From contig CM065811.1 in the NCBI GenBank assembly GCA_033398695.1, positions 113,011,501-113,075,500 on the forward strand: DNA of 64,000 bases. Direction: 5' to 3'. Origin of the DNA: Orobanche coerulescens. Its lineage: Eukaryota > Streptophyta > Magnoliopsida > Lamiales > Orobanchaceae. The notes under the pieces are model-generated. The model was not told where the DNA came from and made no database searches. It worked only from the letters and a program-made list of their open reading frames with translations. Position numbers and translations under genes: made by a program. How positions within the stretch are numbered: the stretch's first letter is position 1; each line of letters begins with the position of its first letter. Below, piece by piece: positions 9,605 to 20,724 of the stretch.

Positions 9605-10540
9605 GCAGATCAGCCTATTTACGCGGATTTTGTGAGATGAATGCTCATTTCATCTCTTCCTTCATTCCTCCTCCTCTTGGGCGATCTTGTGGGCGATTTT
9701 TGGGCGTTTTTGCATCATCAATCCCCGAGAACTTCATATTCTTCAAGTTCTTGGTGTGGATTAATAACACCAACAATGGTTCTTCATCATTAATCCAAGG
9801 TAAATTCTTGAAACCCTACTTTTGGGTGAATTGGGGGTTTTTGTTCGTTTTGTCCGATTTAACCGTAATAACTTAGATTTGTGATGTATTGATGATTATT
9901 TAGATGTATTCTATCATTTCCCTTGTTATTCCATGGTTGGATCGTTTCGATTCGTTGTTTTGGTCGAGTTCTTAGTCAACGCCTTGAAGGTGTCCGACAA
10001 AAGGTCTTAGAGGGGGGATTGGGCGTTGTATGATTATTATCCATCGTACGATTGTTGATTTATCATTGGTATGACTTAGGGACGAAATTCTTATGAAGAA
10101 CTCGAGTCGGAACCCTTCCGTTCGTTGTCTTCGTTGGGGTCCGAGCTTCCCGGTCGAACCGTGTTCTTCGGAGTATTCGGTAGCGGTTATTAAGGCAAGT
10201 ATTTTACTATACGAATTGTGTCTTGTGAATAGGGACGTCGTATTATGGTTGTGATGCATTGGTTTACTTTCGTGTATATGCTTCGTATGAATTGATTATT
10301 ACGAACAATTGATGGTAATGATAATACCTTCACTTAGTTAACACCGTGGAATCGTGTTGAATGTGCAAATCATCTAAGTTTGTGCCGGGCGTGGTTGGTC
10401 ATTGTTGAGTCGTTGTGATGACCATGATATTTGTGTTGTTTTGGTTTACATACTTGATTGTACATTTCGGTGTAATGTGGAATGGCTTGACATTTGATGA
10501 TTATGAGTTGTGTCGTGTCGATGTGTGTGCGTGTGTTCCA

Positions 10541-10788
10541 GGTAGGGTCTGACGAGGCCTCTGGAGTTCGGTACATGATGTGTACGAACAAGGTGTGTGA
10601 TCCAGGTAGGGTCTGACGAGGCCTCTGGAGTTCGGTACATGATGTGTACAAACAAGGTGTGTGATCCAGGTAGGGTCTGATGAGACCTCTGGAGTTCGGT
10701 ACATGATGTGTACGAACGATGTTTGTGGCTGGGCAGGGTCGGTTGAGGCCTCCGGAGTTCAGTACATGATGTGTACGAACAATGATCG
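10541..10788 (+). repeat. 64-bp tandem array, four units (copy 2)
   Basis: Same four-unit structure as 4851-5098, with scattered substitutions, for example TGACGAGACC changed to TGATGAGACC. Confidence 0.86.
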
Positions 10789-11098
10789 TGTAGCAGTAAT
10801 TGTTTGGATAACATTTTAAATATGGGTCTCGGACTCATAATGATATATTATCTAGTGTGCTTTGAAACGAGAATCGGGCTAAGGCCCTAATGTTTACGAA
10901 AAGGTTTTGTAAATTGGGACTCGAGGTCCAAAAGAATTTATGCTTTAAAAATCCCCGAGATGATGTGTTCCTTTTCAAAGATTTCTTACTTGAGTTCGAA
11001 ATTCTAAAACTTCTCGAGAACATTTTGATAACTGATTTCCGTATTAAATTCGTAGTTGCTCTTTACTTGTTGCATTTCGTATCGTTTTATACTTGCAC

Positions 11099-11141
11099 TA
11101 GTAAAATAGTGGAGTTTTACTAACCCCCGAGTAATCGGGGG
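11099..11141 (+). promoter_or_regulatory. Conserved double hairpin (LTR copy 2)
   Basis: Identical to copy 1: TAGTAAAA/TTTTACTA, then CCCCCGA-GTAA-TCGGGGG. No substitution has entered either stem although flanking positions have changed. Confidence 0.62.
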
Positions 11142-11527
11142 GTGGATGTCTGTTCCGCGTCCAGGTACATGCAGGTTCAGGGGAGCAGTCACAGGATTGG
11201 CACAAGGGGATGACGAGCTACGATACTAATCAAGAGTCTAGAGTTGGTAGAGTTTGGTTGTATTGTTAGAGTTGATTCAGTCTTCCGCTGTATTGTGTTT
11301 CGACCCCTCTGTGGGTAATGTTGTTAGTCAGTTCTGTTGATAGAGTTGTGTGACCTCATCGGTCTGTGTGTTTATGTGTAAGTGACCTTAACGGTCTGTA
11401 CTATTATATTGTTTGACCCTGGCCGGGCAAGTATTTGGTTGTTTATGGATGTTTAGCCTGGTAGATCCTTGTGGAAAGGGTCTACGGCGTGTAATATTCC
11501 CATACGGTTTTGGGGGTGTTACATTTA

Positions 11528-11539
11528 TGGTATCGGAGC
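11528..11539 (+). promoter_or_regulatory. Primer binding site after LTR 2
   Basis: TGGTATCGGAGC, same position relative to the LTR end as at 5837. Confidence 0.8.
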
Positions 11540-13734
11540 TTAGGTTGCGGAAACCTAGGCTGTCGGGTCGAGTCGAGTCGTGGTTTGTCGAGTAATGTGT
11601 TGTCTTGTCGTTCGAGTCGTCAGGTGACAAGTTGAGTTGTGCGTAGTCACAACGTGTCGGATATGTTGTCGGATGAGATTAGTATCGTGGGCGACCGTCA
11701 TCTCCGTGCGGCCTGTGGACGTAAGTCTCCTCTTTTATGCGAAGTACCTGTGTATCATGATTTTATCTAAATGAGTTAATTGCGGTGCATAATTTTATTT
11801 GCACGGTGTTGTGAATATAGTTGTATTTAATACGTGTGACATATAGTATATGTATAAAACTGGGCCTATTGTTGTTTTACCTTTGAACCACTGTGAGGGG
11901 TGGTATGGTGTGAAAATTGAGAACCTTGTTGGGTTTCAAATAAGGTGTCGACGGTTGAGTTTGTGAGAAACTCCGAGGAATGGTTTTGTTGTATGTTTAA
12001 ACTAGATGTTGTGAGGTGTATTCAATTGGATTGTGCATGTTGGACTGTATTCCTTTTTCCGCTGCGTGAGTTCTTTTGTAATGGCTTTCGGTATTTTACC
12101 GGCTGAGTTTTATTTCGAAAACCGATTCCCTTAACCGAGTTTTTGGCATTATGGCCTTGATCGTTTTGGCGAAATTCTTATGACGGTATTTAGTATTTTG
12201 TAAATGGATTTTGTGAGTTTTTGAAACATTACCGTCATCGACCTTTTTGGCATTTTGTAAATAGTTTTTAGCCTGGTGGGTTCCGGTGCGGGACCCACGG
12301 CGCTATAATGTTCCGTGTAATTATCTGAAATTTTTGGGCATTCTAGCCCATTGAATTATCTTTGAAAACTTTGAGTACCTTAGAAAATAAATTTCGAGAC
12401 GTACTTTTAAAATGAATTATTTTCTCGTGGTACATCCAAGGTGCCACAATATGTTTCAAGATTCTTCTACCTCGAGGACCAAAATGTTTTGAGATATTTC
12501 CAATGTTTTAGAAACACTTTTACTTAGACCCGAGGGTCGAATATTTTTGAAAGTTTTTCACGAAAAGAAAGTGTCCTCATTTTTATCGAATGCGAAATAG
12601 TTTTCCAAAGTCTCAATAACGATGTTTCACGATTGTATTTTTTTTTGAAGGGTGATACTCAAGATCAATCGGTGTTTCCAAAATTATTTTCAAAAGGAGG
12701 TTTTCGTTTTTAAAACCTATCCATTCCCGTTTGAGGGCTGGGTATGTATGTATGATGTTCGCGTTGTCGTTATGATGTTTGCTCCCGAGTATGATCGAAT
12801 TGGTGGCTTGAACGTCGAGGCGTTGCCACACATTTGTTTTACTAGCCCTCTGTGATAGGTGTGAACTGGTGTTTACTGTTTATCGCCTCGTGGTGATTTG
12901 CGTGTTGTCGGTTGAGTGTGAGCTGTTGAAGCTTGGGTTTGTACGTTTGTGTACATGTGTGATTGTTTCATAATGTTTGTAATTATGTGTTGGTTATCGT
13001 TCGGGCCGTTGAGGTCGCTGAACGATACCGTCGTCGTTGTAGTGTTTGTGTGTGTATTACTTTACGATGGTAATCGTTGTGTGTGATATGTGTTATGATT
13101 CTTTGTTGTGCTGAGTTGGCATCTCCGCTATATTGTTTTCCGATGTTATGCCCCATTGTATCTAGCATTTGTATTTTTGGTATGCCGAGCCGAGGTGTTT
13201 CAACCGTGATGTGCCGGGACATGCACGTGTAAATTGTCCTTCTCGTCAGTAACGCGTTTCAAGTGCGGACTCGAGGGACACTGAATTGATTTTGCGGGTG
13301 GCTCGAGACTTTTGGAGTTCGCACTTGGCCTGAGATATCGGGATCGGCTCACGAGAGACCCATGGGAGATTTTCCTGTCGGATGCTTTTTGTGTTGTTAC
13401 CTTGTTTCCGTTGTTGTGAGTTGCGGGGACGACATTTCTTTTATAAGAGGTCGGATGTAATACCCGTACTATATTTGACTTCTGCAGTTTCTCCTTCTAA
13501 ATTCTATCTACTTGCACGTGTTCGTCGATACTTTTTGAACTTGGTTGATGTCTCAGTTGTCATCGTTCGAACTGGTTGTGAACTTGTTTCAGACCGACCT
13601 ATTTGTCATCGTGACCTTTCCGAGTTCGGTTCGATTCTTGTGAACCTTGTTTGGAAGTAACATCTTTCACTTTCTACCAGTTCTATTAATGTCTGGAGTT
13701 GAAGTGGGGACTTCAGAGTCATTGTTCGACTGTT

Positions 13735-13915
13735 GTCATTCGATCATTGTTGTTCGATCATGGTTATTTGATCATTATTGTTCGATCATTGTTATTTGAT
13801 CGTTGTTGTTCGATCATTGTTATTTGATCGTTGTTGTTCGATCATTGTTATTTGATCATTATTGTTCGATCATTGTTATTTGATCGTTGTTGTTCGATCG
13901 TTGTTGTTCGAACGG
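13735..13915 (+). repeat. TTCGATCATTG minisatellite (copy 2)
   Basis: Shorter version of the array at 8041-8270, in the same place just before the zinc-knuckle remnant. Confidence 0.78.
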
Positions 13916-15007
13916 GTTTGTCTGACTGTTGTTGCCTGATCTCGTACTGCGAAGAATTGTCGTTCACCATTAGTCAACTGTTTCGAGTGTGGCCAAGTGG
14001 GTCACCGAGCGGTGCATTGTGATACCGTTGCCAAGATGTTCGGGAATTGGGTTTTCGTTCCTACTCGGGGAGTGCCTGGTGGTGTCCCGTGATGTAGTTG
14101 TGTATCGTACTTCGTGCTGTAATTCGTGTAGAAATTGATATTTCTTGCGTGAACTTTTTGGTTTTGTTGGTATTCTACCATGATGTTTTATTTTAAGTTT
14201 CGGGACGGAACTTATTTTTAATATGATAGAATGTAATGTCCGGTATTCTCGTTTTCTGTTATCTTGAATTGTTTGTGTCTTGACGTCAGACATTTTCTTG
14301 TTGACGAGAATCGGAGTGAATTCTATCATAATACTATATTTGTTTCTACCGCATAGTCGTTGTGGTCGGGTGCAACTTGTTGTCGCGTGCGTTTCTTTGA
14401 TTAAATGTGTGCATGTGATGTGTTGTTAATTACTTGTTGTTTTGAATCATAGCCGGTGGCATTGTGTTGGTCGTCGTGGAACGTGTTTTCACGCCGTATG
14501 TTCCTTTGCGTTACTTGTAACATTTCGCCGTTGGGCGAAGTTACGCGTTTCTTGTGTATCTCGTTAAGTTTTCCTGGCGGGATATTGCTTCTCCCGACTT
14601 GTTTTAAGTTTCGGGACGAAACTTCTTTTAAGGAGGGTAGTATGTACTATCCGCGATTTCGATTTCTGGTAATTTTTTTTTTTTGGCGGAAGTCCATCTT
14701 AGCAACTCTATTGTAACCGTTTCGTCATTTCGAGAATGATTAATTCTAAACTTTTTGTCATCCGAGTTCGTTTCGGTGTCGTGTTCTTGAATTCAGTGTT
14801 ATTAAACGACTTTTCCAAGTATGAGTTCGACTTTGTAAAATCACCATAAATTCTTGGAAACTCCAAAGATATTGAATCTTTTCAATATTATAGAGCATCA
14901 AGTTAGCTTTCCAATGGTTCAAACAGTGAGTCAATCGGAGTCCGGACGAGAGAGTTATGGTCGAAATAGCTCAGACACTCATTTTCCAGTTTTGGCCGAG
15001 CAGCCTG

Positions 15008-15275
15008 TACCGTGAGCCGCGGCACATGCCGGCAGGGCCGCGGCACACTGCCGAGTCACTGCCGCGGCACACTGCCGAGTCACTGCCGCGGCACACCCGT
15101 CCGGGCCGCGGCACACTCATGTTTCAATTATCGGCCAACCCCTCTGTACCGTGAGCCGCGGCACACTGCCGAGTCACTGCCGCGGCACACTCATCCGGGC
15201 CGCGGCACGCTGCCGATCACTGGGGCAGATTCGGCCCTGTGCCGTGTCACACTTCGGCTGGGCCGCGGAACACAG
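15008..15275. repeat. GCCGCGGC palindromic word array (copy 3)
   Basis: Longest of the three family 1 word arrays, with an extra CACTGCCGAGTCACTGCCGC unit compared with copies 1 and 2. Array length therefore varies between otherwise similar LTRs. Confidence 0.74.
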
Positions 15276-16212
15276 TGCAGATCAGCCTATTTACGCGGAT
15301 TTTGTGAGATGAATGCTCATTTCATCTCTTCCTTCATTCCTCCTCCTCTTGGGCGATCTTGTGGGCGATTTTTGGGCATTTTTGCATCATCAATCCCAGA
15401 GAACTTCATATTCTTCAAGTTCTTGGTGTGGATTAATAACACCAACAATTGTTCTTCATCATTAATCCAAGGTAAATTCTTGAAACCCTACTTTTGGGTG
15501 AATTGGGGTTTTTTGTTCGTTTTGTCCGATTTAACCGTAATAACATAGATTTGTGATGTATTGATGATTATTTAGATGTATTCTATCATTTCCCTTGTTA
15601 TTCCATGGTTGGATCATTTCGATTCGTTGTTTTGGTCGAGTTCTTAGTCAACGCCTTGAAGGTGTCCGACAAAAGGTCTTAGAGGGGGGATTGGGCGTTG
15701 TATGATTATTATCCATCGTACGATTGTTGATTTATCATTGGTATGACTTAGGGACGAAATTCTTGTGAAGAACTCGAGTCGGAACCCTTCCGTTCGTTGT
15801 CTTCTTCGGGGTCCGAGCTTCCCGGTCGAACCCTGTTCTTCGGAGTATTCGGTAGCGGTTATTAAGGCAAGTATTTTACTATACGAATTGTGTCTTGTGA
15901 ATAGGGACGTCGTATTATGGTTGTGATGCATTGGTTTACTTTCGTGTATATGCTTCGTATGAATTGATTATTACGAACAATTGATGGTAACGATAATACC
16001 TTCACTTAGTTAACACCGTGGAATCGTGTTGAATGTGCAAATCATCTAAGTTTGTGCCGGGCGTGGTTGGTCATTGTTGAGTCGTTGTGATGACCATGAT
16101 ATTTGTGTTGTTTTGGTTTACATACTTGATTGTACATTTCGGTGTAATGTGGAATGGCTTGACATTTGATGATTATGAGTTGTGTCGTGTCGATGTGTGT
16201 GCGTGTGTTCCA

Positions 16213-16460
16213 GGTAGGGTCTGACGAGGCCTCTGGAGTTCGGTACATGATGTGTACGAACAAGGTGTGTGATCCAGGTAGGGTCTGACGAGGCCTCTGG
16301 AGTTCGGTACATGATGTGTATGAACAAGGTGTGTGATCCAGGTAGGGTCTGACGAGACCTCTGGAGTTCGGTACATGATGTGTACGAACGATGTTTGTGG
16401 CCGGGTAGGGTCGGTTGAGGCCTCCGGAGTTCGGTACATGATGTGTACGAACAATGATCG
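16213..16460 (+). repeat. 64-bp tandem array, four units (copy 3)
   Basis: Same unit and number of units as in the other two LTRs. Confidence 0.86.
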
Positions 16461-16770
16461 TATAGCAGTAATTGTTTGGATAACATTTTAAATATGGGTC
16501 TCGGACTCATAATGATATATTATCTAGTGTGCTTTGAAACGAGAATCGGGCTAAGGCCCTAATGTTTACGAAAAGGTTTTGTAAATTGGGACTCGAGGTC
16601 CAAAAGAATTTCTGCTTTAAAAATCCCCGAGATGATGTGTTCCTTTTCAAATATTTCTTACTTGAGTTCGAAATTCTAAAACTTCTCGGGAACATTTTGA
16701 TAACTGATTTCCGTATTAAATTCGTAGTTGCTATTTACTTGTTGCATTTCGTATCGTTTTATACTTGCAC

Positions 16771-16813
16771 TAGTAAAATAGTGGAGTTTTACTAACCCCC
16801 GAGTAATCGGGGG
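16771..16813 (+). promoter_or_regulatory. Conserved double hairpin (LTR copy 3)
   Basis: TAGTAAAA (16771-16778) pairs with TTTTACTA (16787-16794). CCCCCGA-GTAA-TCGGGGG follows at 16796-16813. Confidence 0.62.
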
Positions 16814-17721
16814 GTGAATGTCTGTTCTGCGTCCAGGTACATGCTGGTTCAGGGGAGCAGTCACAGGATTGGCACAAGGGGATGACGAGCTGCGATACTA
16901 ATCAAGAGTCGAGAGTTGGTAGAGTTTGGTTGTATTGTTAGAGTTGATTCAGTCTTCCGCTATATTGTGTTTCGACCCCTGTGTGGGTAATGTTGTTAGT
17001 CAGTTCTGTTGATAGAGTTGTGTGACCTCATCGGTCTGTGTTTTATGTGTAACTGACCTTAACGGTCTGTACTATTATATTGTTTGACCCTGGCCTGGAA
17101 AGTATTTGGTTGTTTATGAATGTTTATCCTGGTAGATCCTTGTGGAAAGGGTCTACGGCGTGTAATATTCCCATACGGTTTTGGGGGTGTTACAAGAACG
17201 AAGTGATTAGTTTGGTGATAATTGTTTTGAACTTAAAACTTTGACAAGAAGGATTGCGTGTGTAAGAACGAAAAATCGTAGAGATGAGCTAATCTAGAAC
17301 TCGGTTGGAATGTGTTAAAATAACCTAACCAAGTACTGGAATTGATAATCAGAATTGTAGTATGGATTTGTTGTATTTGAATGAAATTACGAGTGTTTTT
17401 TATTTTTTTATGTAATAACTGCAGAAGGGCCGGTTTCGGGCCGAACCACCGGTTCGGACCACCGATTCACGGGCCCAGAAAGTTCGGCCCGTAACTGGAC
17501 CATGCTTAATGCCGATTCCGGTTCCGGAACCGGCCCGCGGTCAACGGTTCGGATCGGAATCGTTGACCAGGGGTCGGTCCGTGCTGGAACCGTCGGTTCC
17601 GTTACAATGTGGCAACACTAATTCAAACGCATTTTAAAATGGTGGTCAAATAGATAGACATGATTGATGATCAACTATTCTATGTAGAAGTTATGTAAAT
17701 TGAAATTGAGAACTTAATTGA

Positions 17722-17896
17722 TTGATCATCATTTTGAAATTATTTTGAATCACCTTGTATGATATTTTTCACTCGTGTACACATGTAAGACTCATAACGG
17801 ATGGCACAGAACAACAAAATCATCAATATTTACGATAAACAACTCGTGCTACATATGAAGACACGATATGTATCTTGTTATAACTAAAAATTATAT
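17722..17896 (-). repeat. Right arm of split foldback element
   Basis: Reverse complement of 2474-2631 plus 17629-17651, with scattered mismatches and small indels. See the left arm. Confidence 0.7.
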
Positions 17897-18145
17897 CGTT
17901 ATGTGTACACCGTAACGACTTTAAAAGTTCATATCCTAAGATAATTCAAAATTATTTGTGATATTTTTACCTATAACGGATTTAAGATCGTTATTGTATA
18001 TAGTAATGATTTCAATATCGTTATTATATTAAGGATAAAAATGTCATTTGAAATATTAATATATTTTTTCTTTTTATTTTATATTGCTATTTTGGTCAAA
18101 GACTATTTAAACAAATATTTTATATGTGAAGACTATTCTAGTGGT
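17897..18145. other. AT-rich stretch with CGTTAT/ATAACG words
   Basis: Several ATAACGAT and CGTTAT words in both orientations (17895-18025) suggest decayed transposon subterminal repeats, but no termini or duplication could be fixed. Confidence 0.3.
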
Positions 18146-18335
18146 GGAAAAAAAATACCGAAATACCAAAAAATCGTCTTTACCATACCGAAAATATCGA
18201 AATTTTCGGTATACCGTAATTTTCGGTACGGTACGGTATGATATCGTACATGATCGGTACAATATCAGTATGAAATTCAAAAGAAAATAGTATTTCGGCA
18301 TATACCAAAATAACGAACTACCGATAATATTTTAT
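18146..18335. repeat. hAT-like small element with TACCGAAA words
   Basis: Many copies of TACCGAAA, TTTCGGTA and GGTACGGTA in both orientations, an arrangement usual for hAT subterminal regions. The left edge may be CTAGTGGTGG at 18139. A right terminus and an 8-bp duplication were not found, so the limits are approximate. Confidence 0.45.
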
Positions 18336-18364
18336 ATTTTGTATTTTTCATGGGCTCTATTTAT

Positions 18365-18835
18365 TAGGAGTGTTCAAAACCGAATATCCGAATTCGGATA
18401 TCTGGTTATCCGAAAATTCGGATAGTAAATACTGATATCCGAATATCCGAAATAAATATCAAAAATATTTTTTTTATTATAAGTCTTTTAACAACATATT
18501 AAATATAGGCTTAATCAATTATTTATCTTAAATAAATAATACTACAATTCCAATTCAAACCAATAAAAATAAATATATTCATATTATTTTCCAAACCAAG
18601 TGTATATCATCATGTTATTTAAATGATAAAAAATATAAATTATAGATTTTTTTTGGATATTTCGGATATCCAAATATCCGAAAATTTTCAAAAGGCATAT
18701 CCGATATCCGAATCCGAAAAAATAGATATCCAATTTTTGGATATCCGAGGTTTGGGATATCCAAGAGTTCGGATATCCGAAACTTCGAATTTTTGGATTT
18801 TTTGATCGAATATCGAATATTTTTGAACACCCTTA
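18365..18835. mobile_element. hAT-type MITE, 471 bp, with GGATATCCGA words
   Basis: CTATTTAT flanks both sides (18357-18364 and 18836-18843), an 8-bp target duplication. The ends are TAGGAGTGTTCAAAA and, on the minus strand, TAAGGGTGTTCAAAA, a 15-bp terminal inverted repeat with two mismatches. The interior has many GGATATCCGA/TCGGATATCC words concentrated near both ends and an AT-rich centre. No transposase is present. Confidence 0.85.
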
Positions 18836-19470
18836 CTATTTATTACATCCTTTGAGCCCAATACCCATAACCCTTAACTAAATGATGGATCGCCCACAAC
18901 CCATAACTAAATTATGGATCGATCTGACATTTTTATCCACCACCATATCATCCGGCCATTATTCTTTTCTCTCTGGCCACCATCTCCCCTGACTACCGAA
19001 CTGCCTATGCTAATTCCTTCTTCGATTTTGGTCGGCGCTCCTCTTTGATCTTGCTCGCCGGCGACACCAAAGCTCCTCTTATTTTTTGTATTCGAGATGC
19101 CTTACCTTCTAGACAGGCCAGTCGATTTTTGGATGCCAAGACTACATGTTTGAGGAATAGATGTCTTTGCTTGCTTAAATCTTATGTTGCTTACAAAATT
19201 GTTCCTTGAAGTTTTGGCTAATAATAGAAAAACCCGTAGCTTTTTGAAAATTGCAAAATTGTTCCTTGAATTTTCAAACGATGAAGGCCATCGTTTTCAC
19301 ATCCTTCTTAATTTCCTGTGATCTGTTTTCTTAGTTACTTAGGTTTTATTGTTTTGGGATCATATTTTATAGATATATAACCACTGTGGTTTCACAAGGA
19401 GGCAGGATAGTGTCTTAATACATCAAGTTGTGTTTTCTGGTTTAACCCATTTAGACATTATTTTGCTAAT
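18836..19470. other. Unassigned region with gene-like and repeated pieces
   Basis: From about 18960 to 19130 the composition is more balanced and C-rich, as in a plant 5' leader or exon, but I recognise no product. AAAATTGTTCCTTGAA occurs twice (near 19194 and 19255). An 85-bp stretch at about 19325-19412 recurs at 26603-26690, before the CACTA transposase. The end, ATTTTGCTAAT (19460-19470), is the target duplication of the next element. Confidence 0.45.
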
Positions 19471-20643
19471 GGGCGATTTACATCTGACTACCTTTTTAGA
19501 TGGCCTAATTACAGTTTAGTCCCTATTGTTTCAGATATTACAATGAAGGACAAACTTTGCACTGTCCAGAAACTATATTTACAACGAAGGACAAAAGTCA
19601 AACTTTCAGATGATGTCACTGGAGAGAGAGTACTGATATTCCAAATTTGCCCTTTTATTTTTCTTTTTCTTTTTTACCCATTTATTTTTCAGCTCACGTG
19701 GGTGGCACATGCTGGACCTCATTGTAATATATATAATACTTTTCGACTTCAGTGTAATAAATTTTCAAGCTTTCTAGAAAAAATATTTTTTCCAAAAAAG
19801 AAATGGAAAAAAAATATATTATTTTTTGAAAAAAATAAAAAAAAATATTTTCTGGGAAAAAAATTATATTTTTGAAAAAAACATTATTTTTTGGAATTTT
19901 TTATTTTTTTCGAAAAAAATTAAAAAATATTTTCTGGAGAAAAAATTATTTTTTGGCAAAATAATATTTTTTCGAAATAAAATTATTTTCTCAAAAAAAT
20001 ATTATTTTTTTGAAAAAATAAAATTATTTTCTGGAAAAAATAAAAAAAAATTTTGAAAAAATTAAAAAAAATTTGGAGGAAAAAATATTTTTTGGCAAAA
20101 TAATATTTTTCGAAATAAAATTATTTTCTGGAAAAAATATTATTTTTTTGAAAAATAAAATTATTTTCTGGAAAAAAAATAAAAAAAATATTTTTCCGAA
20201 AAAAATAAAAAATATTTACTAGAGAAAAAGTTATTTTTTGGCAAAATAATATTTTTTCGAAATAAAATTATTTTCTTGAAAAAATATTATTTTTTGGAAA
20301 AAATAAAATTATTTTCTGAAAAAAAAATAAGATACTTTTGCGAAAAAAAATAAAAAAATATATTTTCTGGAAAAAAATTATATTTCGAAAAAAAATTATT
20401 TTCAGAAAAAAAATATTTTTTAAAAAAAATGTATTAGTCAAACACTTTAATAACTTATACTATTTGTTTCATATGAAATGTATTTTAAAAGAAATATTTT
20501 ATTCAAATAAATAGAGGGGCATTTTCGTCTTTTTAATGGAAGTCAACACCAATTCAGATTTTTGTCCTTCGCTGTAATTTATGAAACAATAGGGACTAAA
20601 GTTTAAAGAGACCATCTAATAGGGTAGTTGGCTGTAATTTCCT
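19471..20643. mobile_element. Mutator-like element with long inverted ends and AT-rich core
   Basis: ATTTTGCTAAT stands on both sides (19460-19470 and 20644-20654), fitting the 9-11-bp duplication of Mutator-like elements. About 85-90 bases at each end match in inverted orientation, sharing TTTAGTCCCTATTGTTTCA and GAAGGACAAA. The core (about 19770-20430) is low-complexity sequence of degenerate repeats such as AAAATTATTTTCTGGAAAAA. It has no transposase, so it is non-autonomous. The open frames through the core reflect low complexity. Confidence 0.78.
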
Positions 20644-20724
20644 ATTTTGCTAATTAATTCAAAAGGAAACAATCATGTATAGCTGTCCGGATCAAGTGAT
20701 TAACCCATTAAGCTCATTAAGTTT

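Larger units (their letters stand above)
8990..11523 (+). repeat. Family 1 LTR, copy 2 (shared by both internal regions)
   Basis: 2534 bp with the same modules as copy 1: word array 9357-9604, 64-bp array 10541-10788, hairpin pair 11099-11141. Differences from copies 1 and 3 are mostly scattered substitutions and changes in word number. This LTR is the 3' LTR of the left unit and the 5' LTR of the right unit. Confidence 0.88.
11524..14642 (+). mobile_element. Family 1 internal region, copy 2
   Basis: 3119 bp, nearly collinear with 5833-8989: primer site 11528-11539, GTAAGT at 11721, knuckle remnants at 13196-13237 and 13979-14020, a shorter TTCGATCATTG array, relict LTR boundary at 14187-14250, palindrome and polypurine tract at 14602-14642. 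No intact coding frame. Confidence 0.75.
3305..17194 (+). mobile_element. LTR-internal-LTR-internal-LTR retrotransposon array (family 1)
   Basis: Three LTRs (3305-5832, 8990-11523, 14643-17194) alternate with two internal regions (5833-8989 and 11524-14642). The outermost bases are TG and CA. AGAAC stands directly before 3305 (3300-3304) and directly after 17194 (17195-17199), a 5-bp duplication shared by the whole block. A single integration followed by unequal recombination between LTRs of two copies explains this. Primer sites follow LTR 1 and LTR 2, and polypurine tracts precede LTR 2 and LTR 3. No gag-pol frame survives, so it is a LARD-like non-autonomous element related to Ty3/gypsy chromoviruses. 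Confidence 0.88.
14643..17194 (+). repeat. Family 1 LTR, copy 3
   Basis: 2552 bp, starting TGTACTATCCGCG (one change from the other copies) and ending GGGTGTTACA directly before the AGAAC duplication. Word array 15008-15275, 64-bp array 16213-16460, hairpin pair 16771-16813. Confidence 0.88.
2632..17620. mobile_element. Non-autonomous hAT element, interrupted by LTR array
   Basis: The element is flanked on both sides by ATTCAAAC (2624-2631 and 17621-17628), the 8-bp target duplication expected for hAT. Both ends carry dense subterminal words in both orientations (GAACCGGCGGTTC, CCGGGCCCG, GGTTCCG), and CTGCAGAAGGGC occurs near both ends (2712 and 17423). The right terminus reads TAGTGTTGCCAC on the minus strand. 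The left terminus is a poor match to it, so the left terminal repeat is degraded. Without the retrotransposon insertion (3305-17194 plus one AGAAC) only about 1.1 kb is left and no transposase frame was seen. It therefore depended on another element's transposase. Confidence 0.8.

Noticed and set aside
15012..15548. 178-codon plus-strand frame in LTR copy 3
   Set aside because: It reads through the GCCGCGGC word array and TATA region. Copies 1 and 2 have shorter or shifted frames. No family resemblance.
19543..20056. Lys/Phe-rich open frames of 76-110 codons
   Set aside because: They lie in the low-complexity AT-rich core of a Mutator-like element. Composition alone explains them.
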